64,000 nt of DNA, from positions 33,078,193-33,142,192 of the forward strand of contig NC_092354.1 in assembly GCF_963676685.1 (NCBI RefSeq). Direction: 5' to 3'. Positions within the stretch are counted from its first letter, which is position 1. Each line of letters opens with the position of its first letter. Shown one piece after another: positions 1 to 10,917 of the stretch. Below the pieces are notes generated by a model. It saw only the letters and a list, made by a program, of their open reading frames with translations. It made no database searches and was not told where the DNA came from. The translations under genes were made by a program, and so were the position numbers. The stretch comes from Mytilus edulis. Taxonomy: Eukaryota; Mollusca; Bivalvia; Mytilida; Mytilidae.

Positions 1-121
1 ACAGGATCACGTTTTAGACTCACTCCTTTTCCTTTTTTAGCCATAGCGTTACGCATGATACCAATGGCAATGATGAGGACTACTAAAACAAGTGCTGAAA
101 CCAGATCTGTTGTACTAGTGT
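1..121 (-). CDS. Partial exon of a single-pass membrane protein
   Basis: Read on the minus strand, this stretch encodes a Ser/Thr-rich lead (DTSTTDL), a hydrophobic helix (LVSALVLVVLIIAIGI) and a basic tail (MRNAMAKKGKGVSLKRDP), the pattern of a transmembrane segment followed by a cytoplasmic anchor. An acceptor AG lies at 122-123, and an in-frame TAA just beyond it supports a splice border rather than a longer ORF. The exon runs off the left edge, so its 3' end and the rest of the gene are unseen. I do not recognise the family. Confidence is moderate because only about 40 residues are available. Confidence 0.45.
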
Positions 122-784
122 CTGGCGGTTAATTATGAAAGCAAAGACTTTTTCTTGGTAAAAAATACATATAAATGCAATTTCCGAGAACGTTTATATC
201 CAAATTCTGCAACTCTTCATGGTATATTAGCCGATACCCCATAACCTTCAGGTCAGTATCAACTTTTATTTTGGGGAAGCATAAATAAAGCCTTGCTCCA
301 ATAACAAATAAACAAGAGATTCATTTGTGCCATATGAATATCACCATTTGTTCCAACTAATTTCCCTGCAAAAAAGTGAAATCACAATAATACTGAACTT
401 CGACGAAACCAGAGTCCCTAATCAAATGGCAAATTCAAAAGCTGAAACCAATCAACCGAACGGATAACAGCTGGCAAATTCCTGTATTTGATACAGGCAT
501 TTTCTGATTAGGAAAATGTAGAGTAAACCTTGCCAAGGTTGTAGAATGATCAAACCGCTGGATCTATATTTATATCGACACCTTAACTGAACATTTCATA
601 ATACACTACAGTAGAGGTCATCATCATTAAACATGTTAAAGAGATTTTACACTAATATTTCATACATTTTTCGTTTGATGATTTAAATTCAAATTATTTT
701 ACTTTCTCAATCGGTAGTTAAAAATTCCAGATCCCATAGACAATTCCACTTAGTAACTAGTTGGTACCACGCGGATGTGGCATT
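122..784. other. Non-coding stretch with a common interspersed repeat
   Basis: No convincing exon is seen. About 370-540 resembles the repeat that recurs at 17280-17400 and 24960-25080 (motifs aatactgaac, aaattcaaaa and ggataaca in the same order), here more diverged. The rest is AT-rich and unremarkable. Confidence 0.4.
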
Positions 785-943
785 CCCTAACACATTACAA
801 ATACAAATATTTTATTGGCACAAACACAATTACAATAATTGGCAAAGGCCCATATTACAATGCATTACAACAATGAATACAGCATACAGTTACTAGTATT
901 TAAATATGTTATAATTAAGAAGATAAAATCTCGTTTCTATACA

Positions 944-3900
944 TCAGACATTTATATATATATAAGAACTAGTCACTTTCAGGACTTTTAAAGAATTACT
1001 ATTAGTACAACTATTAATATTTAGCTGATTTTCACTACAACATGTAGGAAGTATATTTAATATCTTATTTTTAAAGTTAAATCTGTAGTTTGAAAAAATT
1101 TCACATTTCAGTAAAAAGTGATTTTCATCTTCTACCTCACCTGATTTACATACATTACAAACTCGTTCGTCAGTGGCTAAACCTAAATATCGCCCCTTTT
1201 CAATAGCAAGATTGTGTGCACTCAATCTAATTTTACACAGAGATGACCTTTCAATCTATTACTTAGAACATCAACATAAGAACTACGCTGCTTTGAATTA
1301 TGAAATTGTTGGTAACATTTTAGTTTTGATGAATCATGAATTTTTGATGATTGATCCTGTGTGCACTGATCAATCACTCGTTGTTTAATACTTGGTAGAT
1401 ATTGTTTAATAGAAAAGTTTCCCCCAGCTAGGTTTTTAAAAATAGAATAAAGTTTCTTTGTCCAGGGGTTATTTTTTTCAGTTGCCAGAAAAACTTTGGA
1501 TATAAGTGTGTTTTCAGACCTTAAAATATGATCATAAAACTTAAAACAAGAAAATGATATTTTTGAGCATAACGGTAGCCTGCAAAGTTCAGCTCTACAA
1601 GCAGCATTAATTGCTTTACAATGAACACCTAGGATTTCTTTTATGAATTTCATATGGAATTTTTCCAAAATGGATTTGTCTCCCGAATTATCAAAAACAC
1701 CCCAAATCTCACTACAATACAGCAATATGGGGCTTACTAATGAATCAAATAATTTTAAATTTACAAGGATTATCCAATCCAATTGTTTTCTTAATCTTAA
1801 AACATGCTTTCCTAGCTTTTTCCATTAGTAAGGATACAGCCAAGTTAAAGTTGCCATTACACTTTAACATTATTCCCAAGTAGCAATATTTGGAGACAGT
1901 TTGTATGACATTATCATTATAGAAAAACTCATTTAGATATGTTTTACCATTAGAGTTAAATACTAAAACCTTTGATTTTTGAACATTAACCTGTAGCTTC
2001 CAATTTGAGCAATATGTACTAAGAGTATTGAGACTGGCTTGCAAACCAGTTTTGCTTTCTGATAGTAATACAATATCATCAGCATATAATAAACAATTTA
2101 CAGACAAATCACCAACTCTAACTGGTTCACAGCTACCATTGAATAAATCTTTTACAACATCATCAATAAAAATTTAAAAAAGTGTGGGGCTTAAAACATC
2201 CCCTTGTTTAACACCTCGCTCTGAAGTGAATGCAGTACTAAGACCATTTGAAAATTTAATTCTAGTGGTAGTATTTTCATACATTGCAGAAAAAATATTA
2301 AATAGCTTTTTAGGTAAACCTGATTTCAAAAGTTTATAAAATAAGCCTACTCTCCATATGGTATCAAAGGCTTTACGTAGGTCTATGAAAGCAGCAAATA
2401 CTTTCTTCTTTTTACTTTTATAGTGATCAATAATGCTTTTTAAAGAAAATATGTGATCAGCAGTTGAAAATTTTGTTTAAATCCTATTTGATATTGACTG
2501 ATAAGAGATATGTTATTAACAAATTTCAGTAATCTTGAATGAATGACTCTATTAAAAAGTTTTCCCCAAGTTAGAAGTGATAGAAATGCCCCTATAATTG
2601 CTAGGGTCCATTTTGCTTCCAGATTTGTGTAAAAGGACTAGGAAACTATCATCCCATTTAGATGGGAATTAGCCAATATTTAGAATAAAATTAAACAGCT
2701 TTGTGAGAGGATTTAATATAGCCTGACCTCCATATTTAAGCATTTCATTTGATACCAAATCCATTGCAGTACTTTTCCCATTTTTAAGAGCTTTGATAGA
2801 CTTAATTATTTCATCTATACAGTTATCATCACTTTTGTTTAACTTTTTAAAGAATTGAACAAAATTGTCATGAGGTATGTCCTGAAAGGAGTCAGCATTG
2901 TCATGCATTTTATCCAACTTATTTAACATTGCCCAAAATGATTTTGGATTCTTTTCAATATTATCATTTATATCCTTACAAATTTTTTGTTTATACATTT
3001 TTTGTTCATGTTTACAAAGTCTTCTGAATTTTGATCTATATGTATAATATAATTTCCTATATTGTCCATTGAGTGGATTTTTATTAACTAGTTTCTCATA
3101 GCTTTTAACTGTATTTCTTAAGTCAGTACAGGAATGTGAAAACCATGGTTTCCTGTTTGATTTTTTCATTTTTTGTAAGGGCTTTTTATTAATGAATTTA
3201 GCTGATTGTTTAGCACAGTCTAGTAAAATTGAATTAAATGACTCGGTAATCGAGTCACTGTCATTAAAGCTTTTGGCTATAAAATTTGCCAATTTATTTT
3301 TAAACATTTGACTTTGTATATTTTCTGTGTATGAAGCAATTGCTTCATCAGTCCAAAGAAATTTACCCGGCATAGAGTCTAGTTGGTGTGAATCGCACGG
3401 CACTGATAAAAAATTAGCAAACATTGCACAACTAATTGGGCGATGGTTAGAAAGGGAAGTAAAATCATGAACTACAAAGTATCCTATTGAATCAATCAAT
3501 TCTTCTGAGATAAGTGTGTAATCTACAACACTACTACCATTGTATGTTATACAAGTTGGTTGACTATTTAAATCGCCAATTGTTCGGCCATTTAAAATTC
3601 TGATTTTGGCTTCTTTGCACATATCTAATAATAATTTGCCACTATTGTTAGTGTGTTTGTGGTCAAGATTATTCCTTGACAATACCCTATCAGGAAGATA
3701 TTCTGAATCATCTAAGTTTACAAGTTCAGTTACATTATCAAATTCAATAAAATCAAGTTGGGTGTTTGTATATGCATTAAAATCACCTTGTATTATGATG
3801 TCACCCATACTACTATATTTTTCTACATCACTGAGCAGAATAGAGTAAATTGATTCTATATCATTATTTTTATTATTATAACTTGAATACTCAGGAGATA

Positions 3901-4300
3901 TATAAACTACAGCTACAAAAACATCTCTACTAATACTAAAAAACATATGGTCTAGTTTTATCCAGAGTATATCGGGATGACTGTTTGTCAAAGATTTCAA
4001 CCCTTTGGAAATTGAACTTTTTGCAAAAATATTAATTCCTCCAGAATATCTTCTTGCTTTCTTATGCTTTTTCCTGCTACTAGAGTGGACTAATTCAAAA
4101 TTAGGAATGGAAATATCCTGGATAGATTCACTACCTATCCAGGTTTCTACAAAACTAGCAATACTAAATTTAGAAACTATATCTTGAAAATGTGGGTCAT
4201 TTGCTTTCTCACTTGAGAGACCCTCTATGTTCCACATGCCAATTTTTAAAAGATTTTCATTACTTTTAACTTTTTTTGCTAAAGGTCTCATCATGAAATA
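944..4300 (-). pseudogene. LINE ORF2: APE endonuclease plus reverse transcriptase, broken
   Basis: The first intact piece (4351-2669, 560 codons; the likely start is one of the two Met codons just before RPLAKK, near 4290) is an apurinic-type endonuclease: GMWNIEGL (Asn at residue 41), the FVETW block (Glu 69), IIQGDFNAYT (Asp 190, Asn 192), VVDYTL (Asp 277) and SNHRPI (His 303). It ends as the RT domain begins. After a region with stops (2668-2108) the RT resumes with the catalytic LYADDIVLL box (2107-1745), continues in another frame (1782-1222) and ends with a Cys/His knuckle of form CNVC...HFLLKC (1225-944). All hallmark motifs are present, but at least three frame changes separate them. 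Role: target nicking and reverse transcription during LINE mobilisation. Confidence 0.85.
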
Positions 4301-4707
4301 AAATATAAAAAGATGTTGAATAGAAGATTTCAGAGTTATAAAATGATACAATTATTTTATCATAATTACAAAGAAAGAAAGAAAAAAAAATCAAAACATA
4401 CAATGTATACACATGCTATACTACATGTACATGTATTTATAATTAGAAATAAGAACAAGCAAGAGCTATTACATTTTTCTAATTGAATGAAAAATAATGA
4501 TTAATACAAAATTATGACTAACAACCATGTACGACTAGAATTTAACAATCAGTGCAAAATAACAAGTTATATGTGTGTATGTTGTTGATCCGGAGGTGGA
4601 AAGTGAATCTGACCAAAAGGAGGAACAGACCATGGATTTCTCCAATTATTTAAATTCGGATTATTCGTTGCTTGGTTTGTTGGTAGGAACCATGGCATCA
4701 TGTGTTG

Positions 4708-5697
4708 TTAATTGAATGATGGTGGGTACTGGTGGTTGAAACTATGACCATGAAGTGGATTTACACTCTGATGTGAATTCATGTTTGTATTATGATTTGC
4801 CATGTTTGGTCCATCGCGGCGATAAGATGATTGGTGAGTTGATCTGCTAAAGTTGTTGTCACCCTGTCTTCGATTTCGTTGGTGTTGGGTGTTATTTGTG
4901 TATGAAATGTTCAGGGCGATCTTAAGATGTTTCACAATAGCTGGTAGCCCCTTTCCATAATTCAAATGGACATCATCGTGAAACATATCGTAGCTAGGCT
5001 CAAAACGTTCAATTTTATGGATACTAGGGTACAGATCGCATACCAACTCGATGATATTATTGGCCTCATTCACGATATCGTCATGGAAGTCCTTTCTATA
5101 GATGATCGGTAGGACATATATGTTAGAGTTATTCCACATTTTAGTACACTGATCTAATAATTGGGAAAATTCATCCTCTCGCACTCCCTCACCTTGTAAA
5201 TCCCTTGCCCCGATATGAATAAGAATATTTTTTGGTTCATATCTTTGACCGTTTTTCAGAACAAAGCTTGTGCATGTTTTTGCACCTCCCCGAATGTAGC
5301 GAACTACAGTTTTACCTTGTGGGGTAAAACGTTTAGGTTGTATACGACGTAAAATAGAATCTCCAAGAATCAATACATCACACTTGGTTTTGTTCACCTG
5401 TGACAACTTTGTTGAGGTATTGTTGATATCTGATATCGGAGTACTTTCTACCTGACTTATGTCATTGTGTACGGAAGGGTTTTCATTATCATTACAGGTT
5501 CTCTTGTTATTTTCAAGTTCTTCCACACGGTCCTGTAAACTAGTGACTATTGAAGAAAGAGATTCAATTGATGTTGATTGTTCATCTTGTTTTGAGATGA
5601 CCTGTTTTAGCTGGGTATCTAACACGTTTGATTTTATGTGAAGAGAGTCAAGACTGCCATTGCAGTGCTTCACCTTATCTTTAATGAAACATTTCAT
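4708..5697 (-). CDS. LINE ORF1 protein with coiled coil and SGNH-hydrolase-like domain
   Basis: This is a 329-codon ORF. Residues about 20-66 are Gln/Glu/Ser-rich with heptad-like spacing and probably form a coiled coil (trimerisation in LINE ORF1 proteins is family knowledge). An SGNH/GDSL hydrolase-like domain follows: block I VLILGDSILRRI (Ser 114), block III HIGARDL (165-167) and block V DDVHLN (Asp 241, His 244). In the family, block III is usually G-x-N-D; here Arg replaces the Asn, so esterase activity may be lost. The C-terminus is Asn/His/Gln-rich with basic patches, plausible for RNA binding. The A-run just upstream of the Met (near 5698-5703) suggests the preceding frame from 5800 once continued into it. 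Confidence 0.7.
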   Translation of the reverse strand: MKCFIKDKVKHCNGSLDSLHIKSNVLDTQLKQVISKQDEQSTSIESLSSIVTSLQDRVEELENNKRTCNDNENPSVHNDISQVESTPISDINNTSTKLSQVNKTKCDVLILGDSILRRIQPKRFTPQGKTVVRYIRGGAKTCTSFVLKNGQRYEPKNILIHIGARDLQGEGVREDEFSQLLDQCTKMWNNSNIYVLPIIYRKDFHDDIVNEANNIIELVCDLYPSIHKIERFEPSYDMFHDDVHLNYGKGLPAIVKHLKIALNISYTNNTQHQRNRRQGDNNFSRSTHQSSYRRDGPNMANHNTNMNSHQSVNPLHGHSFNHQYPPSFN

Positions 5698-5803
5698 TTT
5701 TTTGAGTATTAAATGAATTTGTGATGACTGACTGGACGTGTTGTGGCACTTTCTCTTGAATACTATACAATTGTGCTAGCTTCTCAACAAATGATTTCAT
5801 TGT

Positions 5804-6500
5804 TTAATCCATTACGGACAATATTGAGTTAATTTCACTAAATTTTACTTCAATGGTTTTACTGTGTTGCAGTACTCTGATTTTTGGTGTTAACTTAGTT
5901 TCACTGACAACTGACTGTTTAATAGGCGTAGAAGCAACCGTGAAATCATCTTCAACGTGTAAACTATCAAGCACTTTGTCATTTGAATCATTTAGAACTT
6001 TCGGAATAGTCTCATCGTCATTGTCTATAATACTAGTGTTATTCAAATTTGGAACAGATGTTTCATTGTTATTGTTTTGATAAACTTTGCCCTTGATGAC
6101 CTCAAAGTATCTGTCCGAGAACTGGGTGCAATTCTGCCCTTGGATTACAATTGATCCCGTTTTATAAAAGTTAATCTTCACGGTAGAATTATGATTCTTT
6201 TCGGATTCAAAAATAACTTTAATTACACTGCCCTTTTTTAATAGACATGCCTTTGCTGGGCCAAAGTGGTTGATAATGGCTTGCTTCCAGCATTCAGAAC
6301 GTAGCGACTTGAAAGTGACATTGTTTGTTTTCCCCATCACACTGTGTGTGAATTACAGGTGTTTCAATTTTTTCATCTGTTATAATTACATCAGAATTTA
6401 ATTGCTCATTTTCATCTAATATGTCAAGATCATTACCCGTTAAGCAATCACGGAGTTTAGCTCGGGGTTTCGATGCACGTGTATTTGTCGTGTCCGCCAT
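5804..6500 (-). pseudogene. N-terminal LINE ORF (ORF1 start), one frameshift
   Basis: The ORF starts MADTTNTRASKPRAK at 6500 and runs 68 codons; the frame then changes near 6320-6340 into a 178-codon stretch ending at 5804. The second piece contains SLRSECWKQAI and HFGPAKACLL. The homologous copy at 21496-21773 has one base fewer at the matching gatgg/aaaac site and reads through, so the break here is a private single-base indel. Middle residues (about 45-75 of the second piece) look like a small folded domain; the remainder is Ser/Thr/Asp-rich. No enzymatic motif is seen. It probably belongs to the nucleic-acid-binding ORF1 product. Confidence 0.6.
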
Positions 6501-6708
6501 TATGTGTATGAATTTGGTGAGACATCAAAATAAAATATAAATGTGTGTAACTGATAACTCTTATCTCTTCATTCCAACATCTTCTAAATAAATTATAGTA
6601 TTTGCATCACTGACACTGGTGTTCCAATATTAATAGTGTCTATTTATACAAATAATTTACATTTTTGATCGGACAAAAATATCTACTTCTTGTTTACTTT
6701 GTCACCGG

Positions 6709-7480
6709 CAGTTTATATTTGCGATATACCTGGATAGACAATTATATTTTGTACGTCACACAGGTAAAATAAAATATGTGTCGTACATGGTATGGAGAGG
6801 TGCAATTATACTGATTTTACGAAAAGTAAAAGAATTCCCGGCTTCAGTTTCAATGTTCCTTTGAACCCACAGATTCGGCCATTAAGTTTCTATCAAAACA
6901 GTTTTCTTCAAAATAATATTTGCATACACTACGACTTTAAACTCCATTGGAGTGTCCATGTTTAGCTTAATTGTCATTCCGTAGGTGGTCGATCCACAGT
7001 TTGCACGTTTTCTTTTCTCCGCGGATTTTTTTGGTTCAGGGATTTCAAAAAAGCTTTTATCCAACCTTACTTTTGTATTTGTACTGTTAATGGCTTGACG
7101 TTCTGTGATGTTTCAGCTTAGCAGGAAAACCGGAATAGACGGTGTGACGTAGCAAACTACGATCTTTGTGCTCTTCAATTTTAAAGAGTTCCACAAAATA
7201 TCGCTGCCTATAAAATTGCGGGAAATTCAAAATTGCCTACTTTCATCTGACCATTTGACCATTCTATTATATATATTTAAAAAAAAAAAAAAGAAACGCT
7301 TACACTACTTTTTTTTAAACTATTCACATATTGTATTTTGGGTTTCCTTCTCCTTTAAACTTTCTTTATATAATTCTGTAATTAAGGATGTGCCCTACTC
7401 TGTTTAAATTTTATTTACTTTTCAAAATTATGAATTGAAAGTATATTATTAAAGGAACAACACAGTTGAATTAAATAAAG
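6709..7480. other. Intergenic; weak minus-strand ORF at 6882-7064
   Basis: A 60-codon minus-strand ORF (starting DKSFFEIPEPKKSAEKRKR, with a basic NLS-like cluster) could be a first exon, but there is no supporting homology. The rest is AT-rich, with an A-run near 7280-7292. No other exon is seen. Confidence 0.3.
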
Positions 7481-7484
7481 GGTT

Positions 7485-7610
7485 CGTATACTTTTTGAGA
7501 ATGAAAATAGGTCAGAGACAACTACCAGACCAAAGAGCAGAAAACAGATGAAAGCCACCAATGGGGCGTCAATACAATGAGAAAATTCTGCTTCAGCTGA
7601 CCATTTAACA
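7485..7610. repeat. Interspersed repeat fragment (gacaacta...gaccaaagagcagaaaac family)
   Basis: It matches in word order the stretches at 33480-33580 (and its mirror) and 14175-14250: gag/aatgtcaaagagacaac, then (g)accaaagagcagaaaa, then gaaggccaccaatggg, then tcaatacagtgagaaaatt. This looks like one of the short dispersed families common in mussel genomes. No terminal structure could be defined. Confidence 0.5.
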
Positions 7611-7649
7611 AATATGTATACTAGTTTAGTTTGAATTCAGAAATATACA

Positions 7650-7672
7650 CCCCCCCCCCCCCCCCCCCCCCC
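7650..7672. repeat. C23 homopolymer
   Basis: An uninterrupted run of 23 C lies just outside the part of the left arm that can be checked against the right arm. It is a likely site of length instability and sequencing error. Confidence 0.95.
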
Positions 7673-7965
7673 GTAAAAAAATATTGAAAACTCATAATTG
7701 AAAAATTGAAATAAATGCCAAAGATTTATTTTTGAACATGTGTGTACATTTTAAGGCAAAAAGGTTTAAACATTATACTAGTGTATTGATATAAATATAT
7801 TGGAAATTGGAAAAGAAATTTACATTGTCACATCTGTCTTATAAATATTTTACTACACGGGTAGTTGCGGTATCCATAATTGTCCTAGGTCCGTGCAATG
7901 AATTAATGGCGGAGATAAGTTTGCAAGTTTCACAACTGGACACAACATGTTGTCACTAGGAATCA

Positions 7966-8328
7966 CTAAAAAGCACTTGGACTCCTCATCTTGTTGAATG
8001 AACCCAATCCATCGAAAAAAAACAAATCAATGCTGCCAACACAATTGTCGAATAGCACCATAGAACACTTCTCCCTTTGGTCAGCCTCCCCTATTGACGT
8101 GTCTCTGTAGGATCCCTTTTTGGTAGTGGCATGATGGTAAATTGTGATATGTGGTATTACATTGTCTGTTTGATAAAACTTCTTTAGATGCACAATCTCT
8201 TCATCGGACAAATCCCTTTTTACTGGCTTGTGTCGTCCTGCTGAAAGTTGTTTGAGAACTTCTTGTGCCTCTACCTTAATGGGGTGGAAAAAGCCGGCAC
8301 TGTCCAACAACGTAATTAACCACTTTAC
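7966..8328 (-). CDS. Exon of an unrecognised protein
   Basis: The exon is open from an acceptor (AG at 8329-8330 read on minus, after a pyrimidine-rich tttttcc) to a stop at 7966. The product begins VKWLITLLDSAGFFHP, has an acidic/basic middle (KRDLSDEEIVHLKKFY) and a His-rich HITIYHHATTKKG segment. Composition is protein-like and both arms keep it open. The family is not recognised. It lies about 0.8 kb downstream of, and on the same strand as, the exon pair at 9149-9529, so both may belong to one gene, but the direct junction is not phase-compatible (phase 1 donor, phase 0 acceptor); an unseen exon would be needed. Confidence 0.4.
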   Translation of the reverse strand, partial: VKWLITLLDSAGFFHPIKVEAQEVLKQLSAGRHKPVKRDLSDEEIVHLKKFYQTDNVIPHITIYHHATTKKGSYRDTSIGEADQREKCSMVLFDNCVGSIDLFFFDGLGSFNKMRSPSAF

Positions 8329-9148
8329 CTGGAAAAAAGCAATACAGGATGTTAATTGACAATTCTATGAAAAGTATTTTTTTGTAATAATGGCACACAT
8401 TAACTGATAGCTAGTGAAAAAAAAAAATTGCCCTGAAAATTAAAAACATCAATCTTAAACTCTTATTTTTCAATTAAATCTTCTTTTTTACCATTGTTAT
8501 CATTTTTCGGTCCAATCTACATAAACTGGGCTCAAATCAATTGGAAAACTTTAATTTTGGAACTTTTCAACTTAAAATTCAATCGGGGCTGTTGCTCTGT
8601 GTTTGTGATACACACTAGTTCATGTCGTAGCTAACATCAATGACCATTGAGGGAGATAAACTCCCATTGAACTGCTCTGTTAGGAAAATCTTAACAATAA
8701 GAATATGGAATTGAAATAGTTCTGTCAAAAAAGAAATAAAGAGGCTATGTGCATTCAAAAGACAATTGACAGATGACAGACAACAAAGTACTGAAGTACT
8801 GAACATCAGAGGACCTCAAGTTATGTTGAATTATTGATAAATGACAGGTGATTATATAATACCTGCCAGACAGATATGTTCACCTTACAAGAGAGTACAC
8901 ATTATATAATATGCTATCATATCTGATATACTGACTTGAACTAGGAAACTTGTTTTTAGAAGAACGTTCTGGTCAACGAACTCACTGTTCCATATTTTTT
9001 CTTTAATTTTGACCGGAATATGGGATGAAATGGGATCGAAAACACTTGAAATGTATGAAGGGGATTGGTCCACTTGTAAACGAGTATCTAAATACCCAGA
9101 AGTTCTGAGAACCCGGCCCGTGGGAAACATTTTAGACAGTTAACATAC
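8329..9148. other. Non-coding interval, probably intronic
   Basis: This lies between two minus-strand coding segments. It is AT-rich, with a short A-run near 8420-8429 that accounts for one base of drift between the arms. Short ORFs at 8615-8806 and 8885-9130 show no family resemblance or splice support and were not called. The mirror is 62640-63458. Confidence 0.4.
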
Positions 9149-9529
9149 CAAGGTTGTTGTTTTCTGGACTCATCACCCCGCTGGAGCCAGGTTGTGGAGT
9201 CAGTGGTAACAAATCTCCCCTTGTACTGTCTGGTGCGTCTCCCTCGTTGCCATTTTGACTTTCTGTATCCATCTCATCTTTAATCCTGAAAGCACGAATG
9301 GGGGTTCCTGATGTGCGTCTGATACAATGTTAATAACTTGACACCTAGCTATTGCCAAATTAGAATTTGTCGCTGCTCTAGAAACTTGTACGGTTCTTGT
9401 CGTGTTCTGTGATTTTGAAAGTGCTCCTCGTGTTGACGGCACTTTGCCCTTTCTAAATTTCTTTGCTGGACCTGCAGGCTGCTGTGAAACCGTTATGGGA
9501 ACATTACGAGGCTTTTTCGGTGGTTTCAT
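9149..9529 (-). CDS. Start of a lysine-rich, probably nuclear protein; possible 59-nt intron
   Basis: The Met codon is at 9529, with product start MKPPKKPRNVPITV, then a Lys/Arg/Ser-rich region. The simple ORF drifts into an unlikely C-terminus, but removing a GT-AG segment of 59 nt (mirror coordinates 62444-62502, gtgtcaag...ctttcag) joins LAIAR in frame to IKDEMDTESQNGNEGDAPDS and on to PLTPQPGSSGVMSPENNNL, ending at a good donor CTTG|gtatgtt. This low-complexity, Ser/Pro/acidic character is typical of disordered N-terminal regions of nuclear proteins. No domain is recognised. The intron is inferred; a frameshift is the alternative. Confidence 0.5.
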
Positions 9530-10012
9530 ATCTGATTAGAAATCTATAAGTTGCGAATGTCGAAGATTTTTTGACGAAAAAAGTTAAACTTTCAATTATC
9601 CAGAGCGGCTTGTTCAAATGTGAGGCTGAAGTCACGTGATGTTTATAAGCCGGAAGCGAGATGCGGATCCGAATGATAAAATATGTCATTTAAGGAAAAT
9701 AAATATATTAATCAAATCTCTTTCATTAAATTGGTTTATCTTATAAGTGATAAACCTTATTATATTAGATGTAAACTTTTTCCAGCCACAGCTTTATTGA
9801 AAATAGTACATTTTTCAGTTAATTTGACAACTTTTTTATAATTGTATTATATGTCACCTTAATTTGATCGCTTGATTAAGAGTATGTTCTAGTATGTATT
9901 GATAATTATATTAGAAGAAAACTTGAACCAATTACAGCTGCATTAAAAAAAAATACAACAATGTTCATTAGATTTAAACAAATTTTTTTAAATCATTCAG
10001 ATGTTACCTTAA

Positions 10013-10200
10013 GGATGTACACCTCTGAGGAGCCAAATATTTCTAGAATTAAACTTTTTTTTTAACCTGATTTTTGGGTTTATAAGACTATAACAAAATC
10101 ATTGGTGAAAAACAAAATTTTTATGCAGCTTTTATGAGATGAGTCTTTTATAGACAAAACGCGCGTCTGGCATACTATGAATTATAAGTCTGGTTTAAAT
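10013..10200. repeat. Interspersed repeat fragment (aaggatgtacacctctgagg ... agacaaaacgcgcgtctggc)
   Basis: The segment resembles a dispersed bivalve repeat with a GC-richer inverted core (gacaaaacgcgcgtc). A related core, gacgcacgtttcgtc, appears at about 11470-11490 in another copy (about 11440-11540). Mirrors are about 61590-61780 and 60250-60350. No terminal duplication was seen. Confidence 0.4.
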
Positions 10201-10311
10201 TTTACCTGTGGTGAAGAAAACCCTCTTTTAAAAAAAAAACCACTAAATTATTTTATATACTGCCATCAATGTCTAATAATTAAGATTATTTATTGTAATG
10301 TTTTATTATAG

Positions 10312-10424
10312 ATGAAAGCATGATCATGGAAATAATGTGTTTTGTGTCCATCAGCATTTTCATAATATGCCTGCTGATCCATTATTATAATGGAAAGAAG
10401 ATGCAGATTCTCAATAAAAGAAAG
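10312..10424 (+). CDS. Putative exon with signal-anchor helix
   Basis: The stretch is bounded by an acceptor (attatag|) and a donor (AAAG|gtagaa). In the open frame it reads DESMIMEIMCFVSISIF, then IICLLIHYYNGKKMQILNKRK: a 17-20 residue hydrophobic helix followed by a Lys/Arg-rich flank, which suggests a type II membrane anchor or signal-anchor start. Joining to the next exon candidate at 10918 is not in phase, so they may belong to different genes or transcripts. The family is not recognised. Confidence 0.35.
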
Positions 10425-10917
10425 GTAGAATCTGGATATTTTTAATTATTGAAATTCATGGAACCAATAAACCCACCTTTTAAACAGAAATGAGATATGA
10501 GGTTAATTATCTACTAGACATTTATAATTTATTTATTATGATCCGTACATTTCATGAAGTTTTACATTAAAACATGAGAGTTTCAACTAAAACAAGTATA
10601 TGTTTTATACTATAAACTAACTATTTAGTTAAAAAAAAACACGTTCAACTTTTTTTTTTCAACAACTCATTTCATATGACTTTTTTTTAATGTTTTGAAT
10701 GGTCATCTATTAAATATTTTAGATATACAACCACCACATAAAATGCCTTCCCTAGGGGTTGTAAGGGGCATAGTATTTCTGGAAATTTAAAGTTTTGAAA
10801 ATACAAAAATATTCTGTGTGTCGTACACTAATTAATTCTATGCGTAATTTTGATAAATTGTTTTATATGAATAAATGTGAGCTTCCTTAATTTTTTGTTA
10901 ACTTTTTTTCATTTCAG

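Larger units (their letters stand above)
785..6708 (-). mobile_element. Near full-length LINE (non-LTR retrotransposon), frame-broken
   Basis: The minus strand holds in order a 5' leader, an N-terminal ORF (6500-5804), an SGNH-domain ORF1 (5697-4708), then an endonuclease/reverse-transcriptase ORF2 (about 4290-944). A polyadenylation-type AATAAA lies on the minus strand near 810, and the 3' end falls in a TTTGTATTTGTAATGTG-like stretch near 785. The 5' border is set by comparison with a second copy at 21288-21773, where similarity starts at ccggtga. ORF organisation with an esterase-bearing ORF1 and APE endonuclease fits the CR1/L2/Jockey-related LINEs; the exact clade is not resolved. I could not see a clear target-site duplication. 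Several frame breaks in ORF2 make this copy inactive. It lies outside the demonstrable inverted repeat. Confidence 0.85.

Noticed and set aside
3606..3848. Plus-strand ORFs inside the LINE (also 4005-4187, 5459-5641, 5853-6080)
   Set aside because: They are antisense to recognisable LINE coding sequence.
7168..7407. 79-codon plus-strand ORF
   Set aside because: Low-complexity Phe/Lys translation of A/T runs.
8615..9130. Two minus-strand ORFs of 63 and 81 codons
   Set aside because: They lie in the presumed intron between better-supported exons, with no splice borders or recognisable composition.
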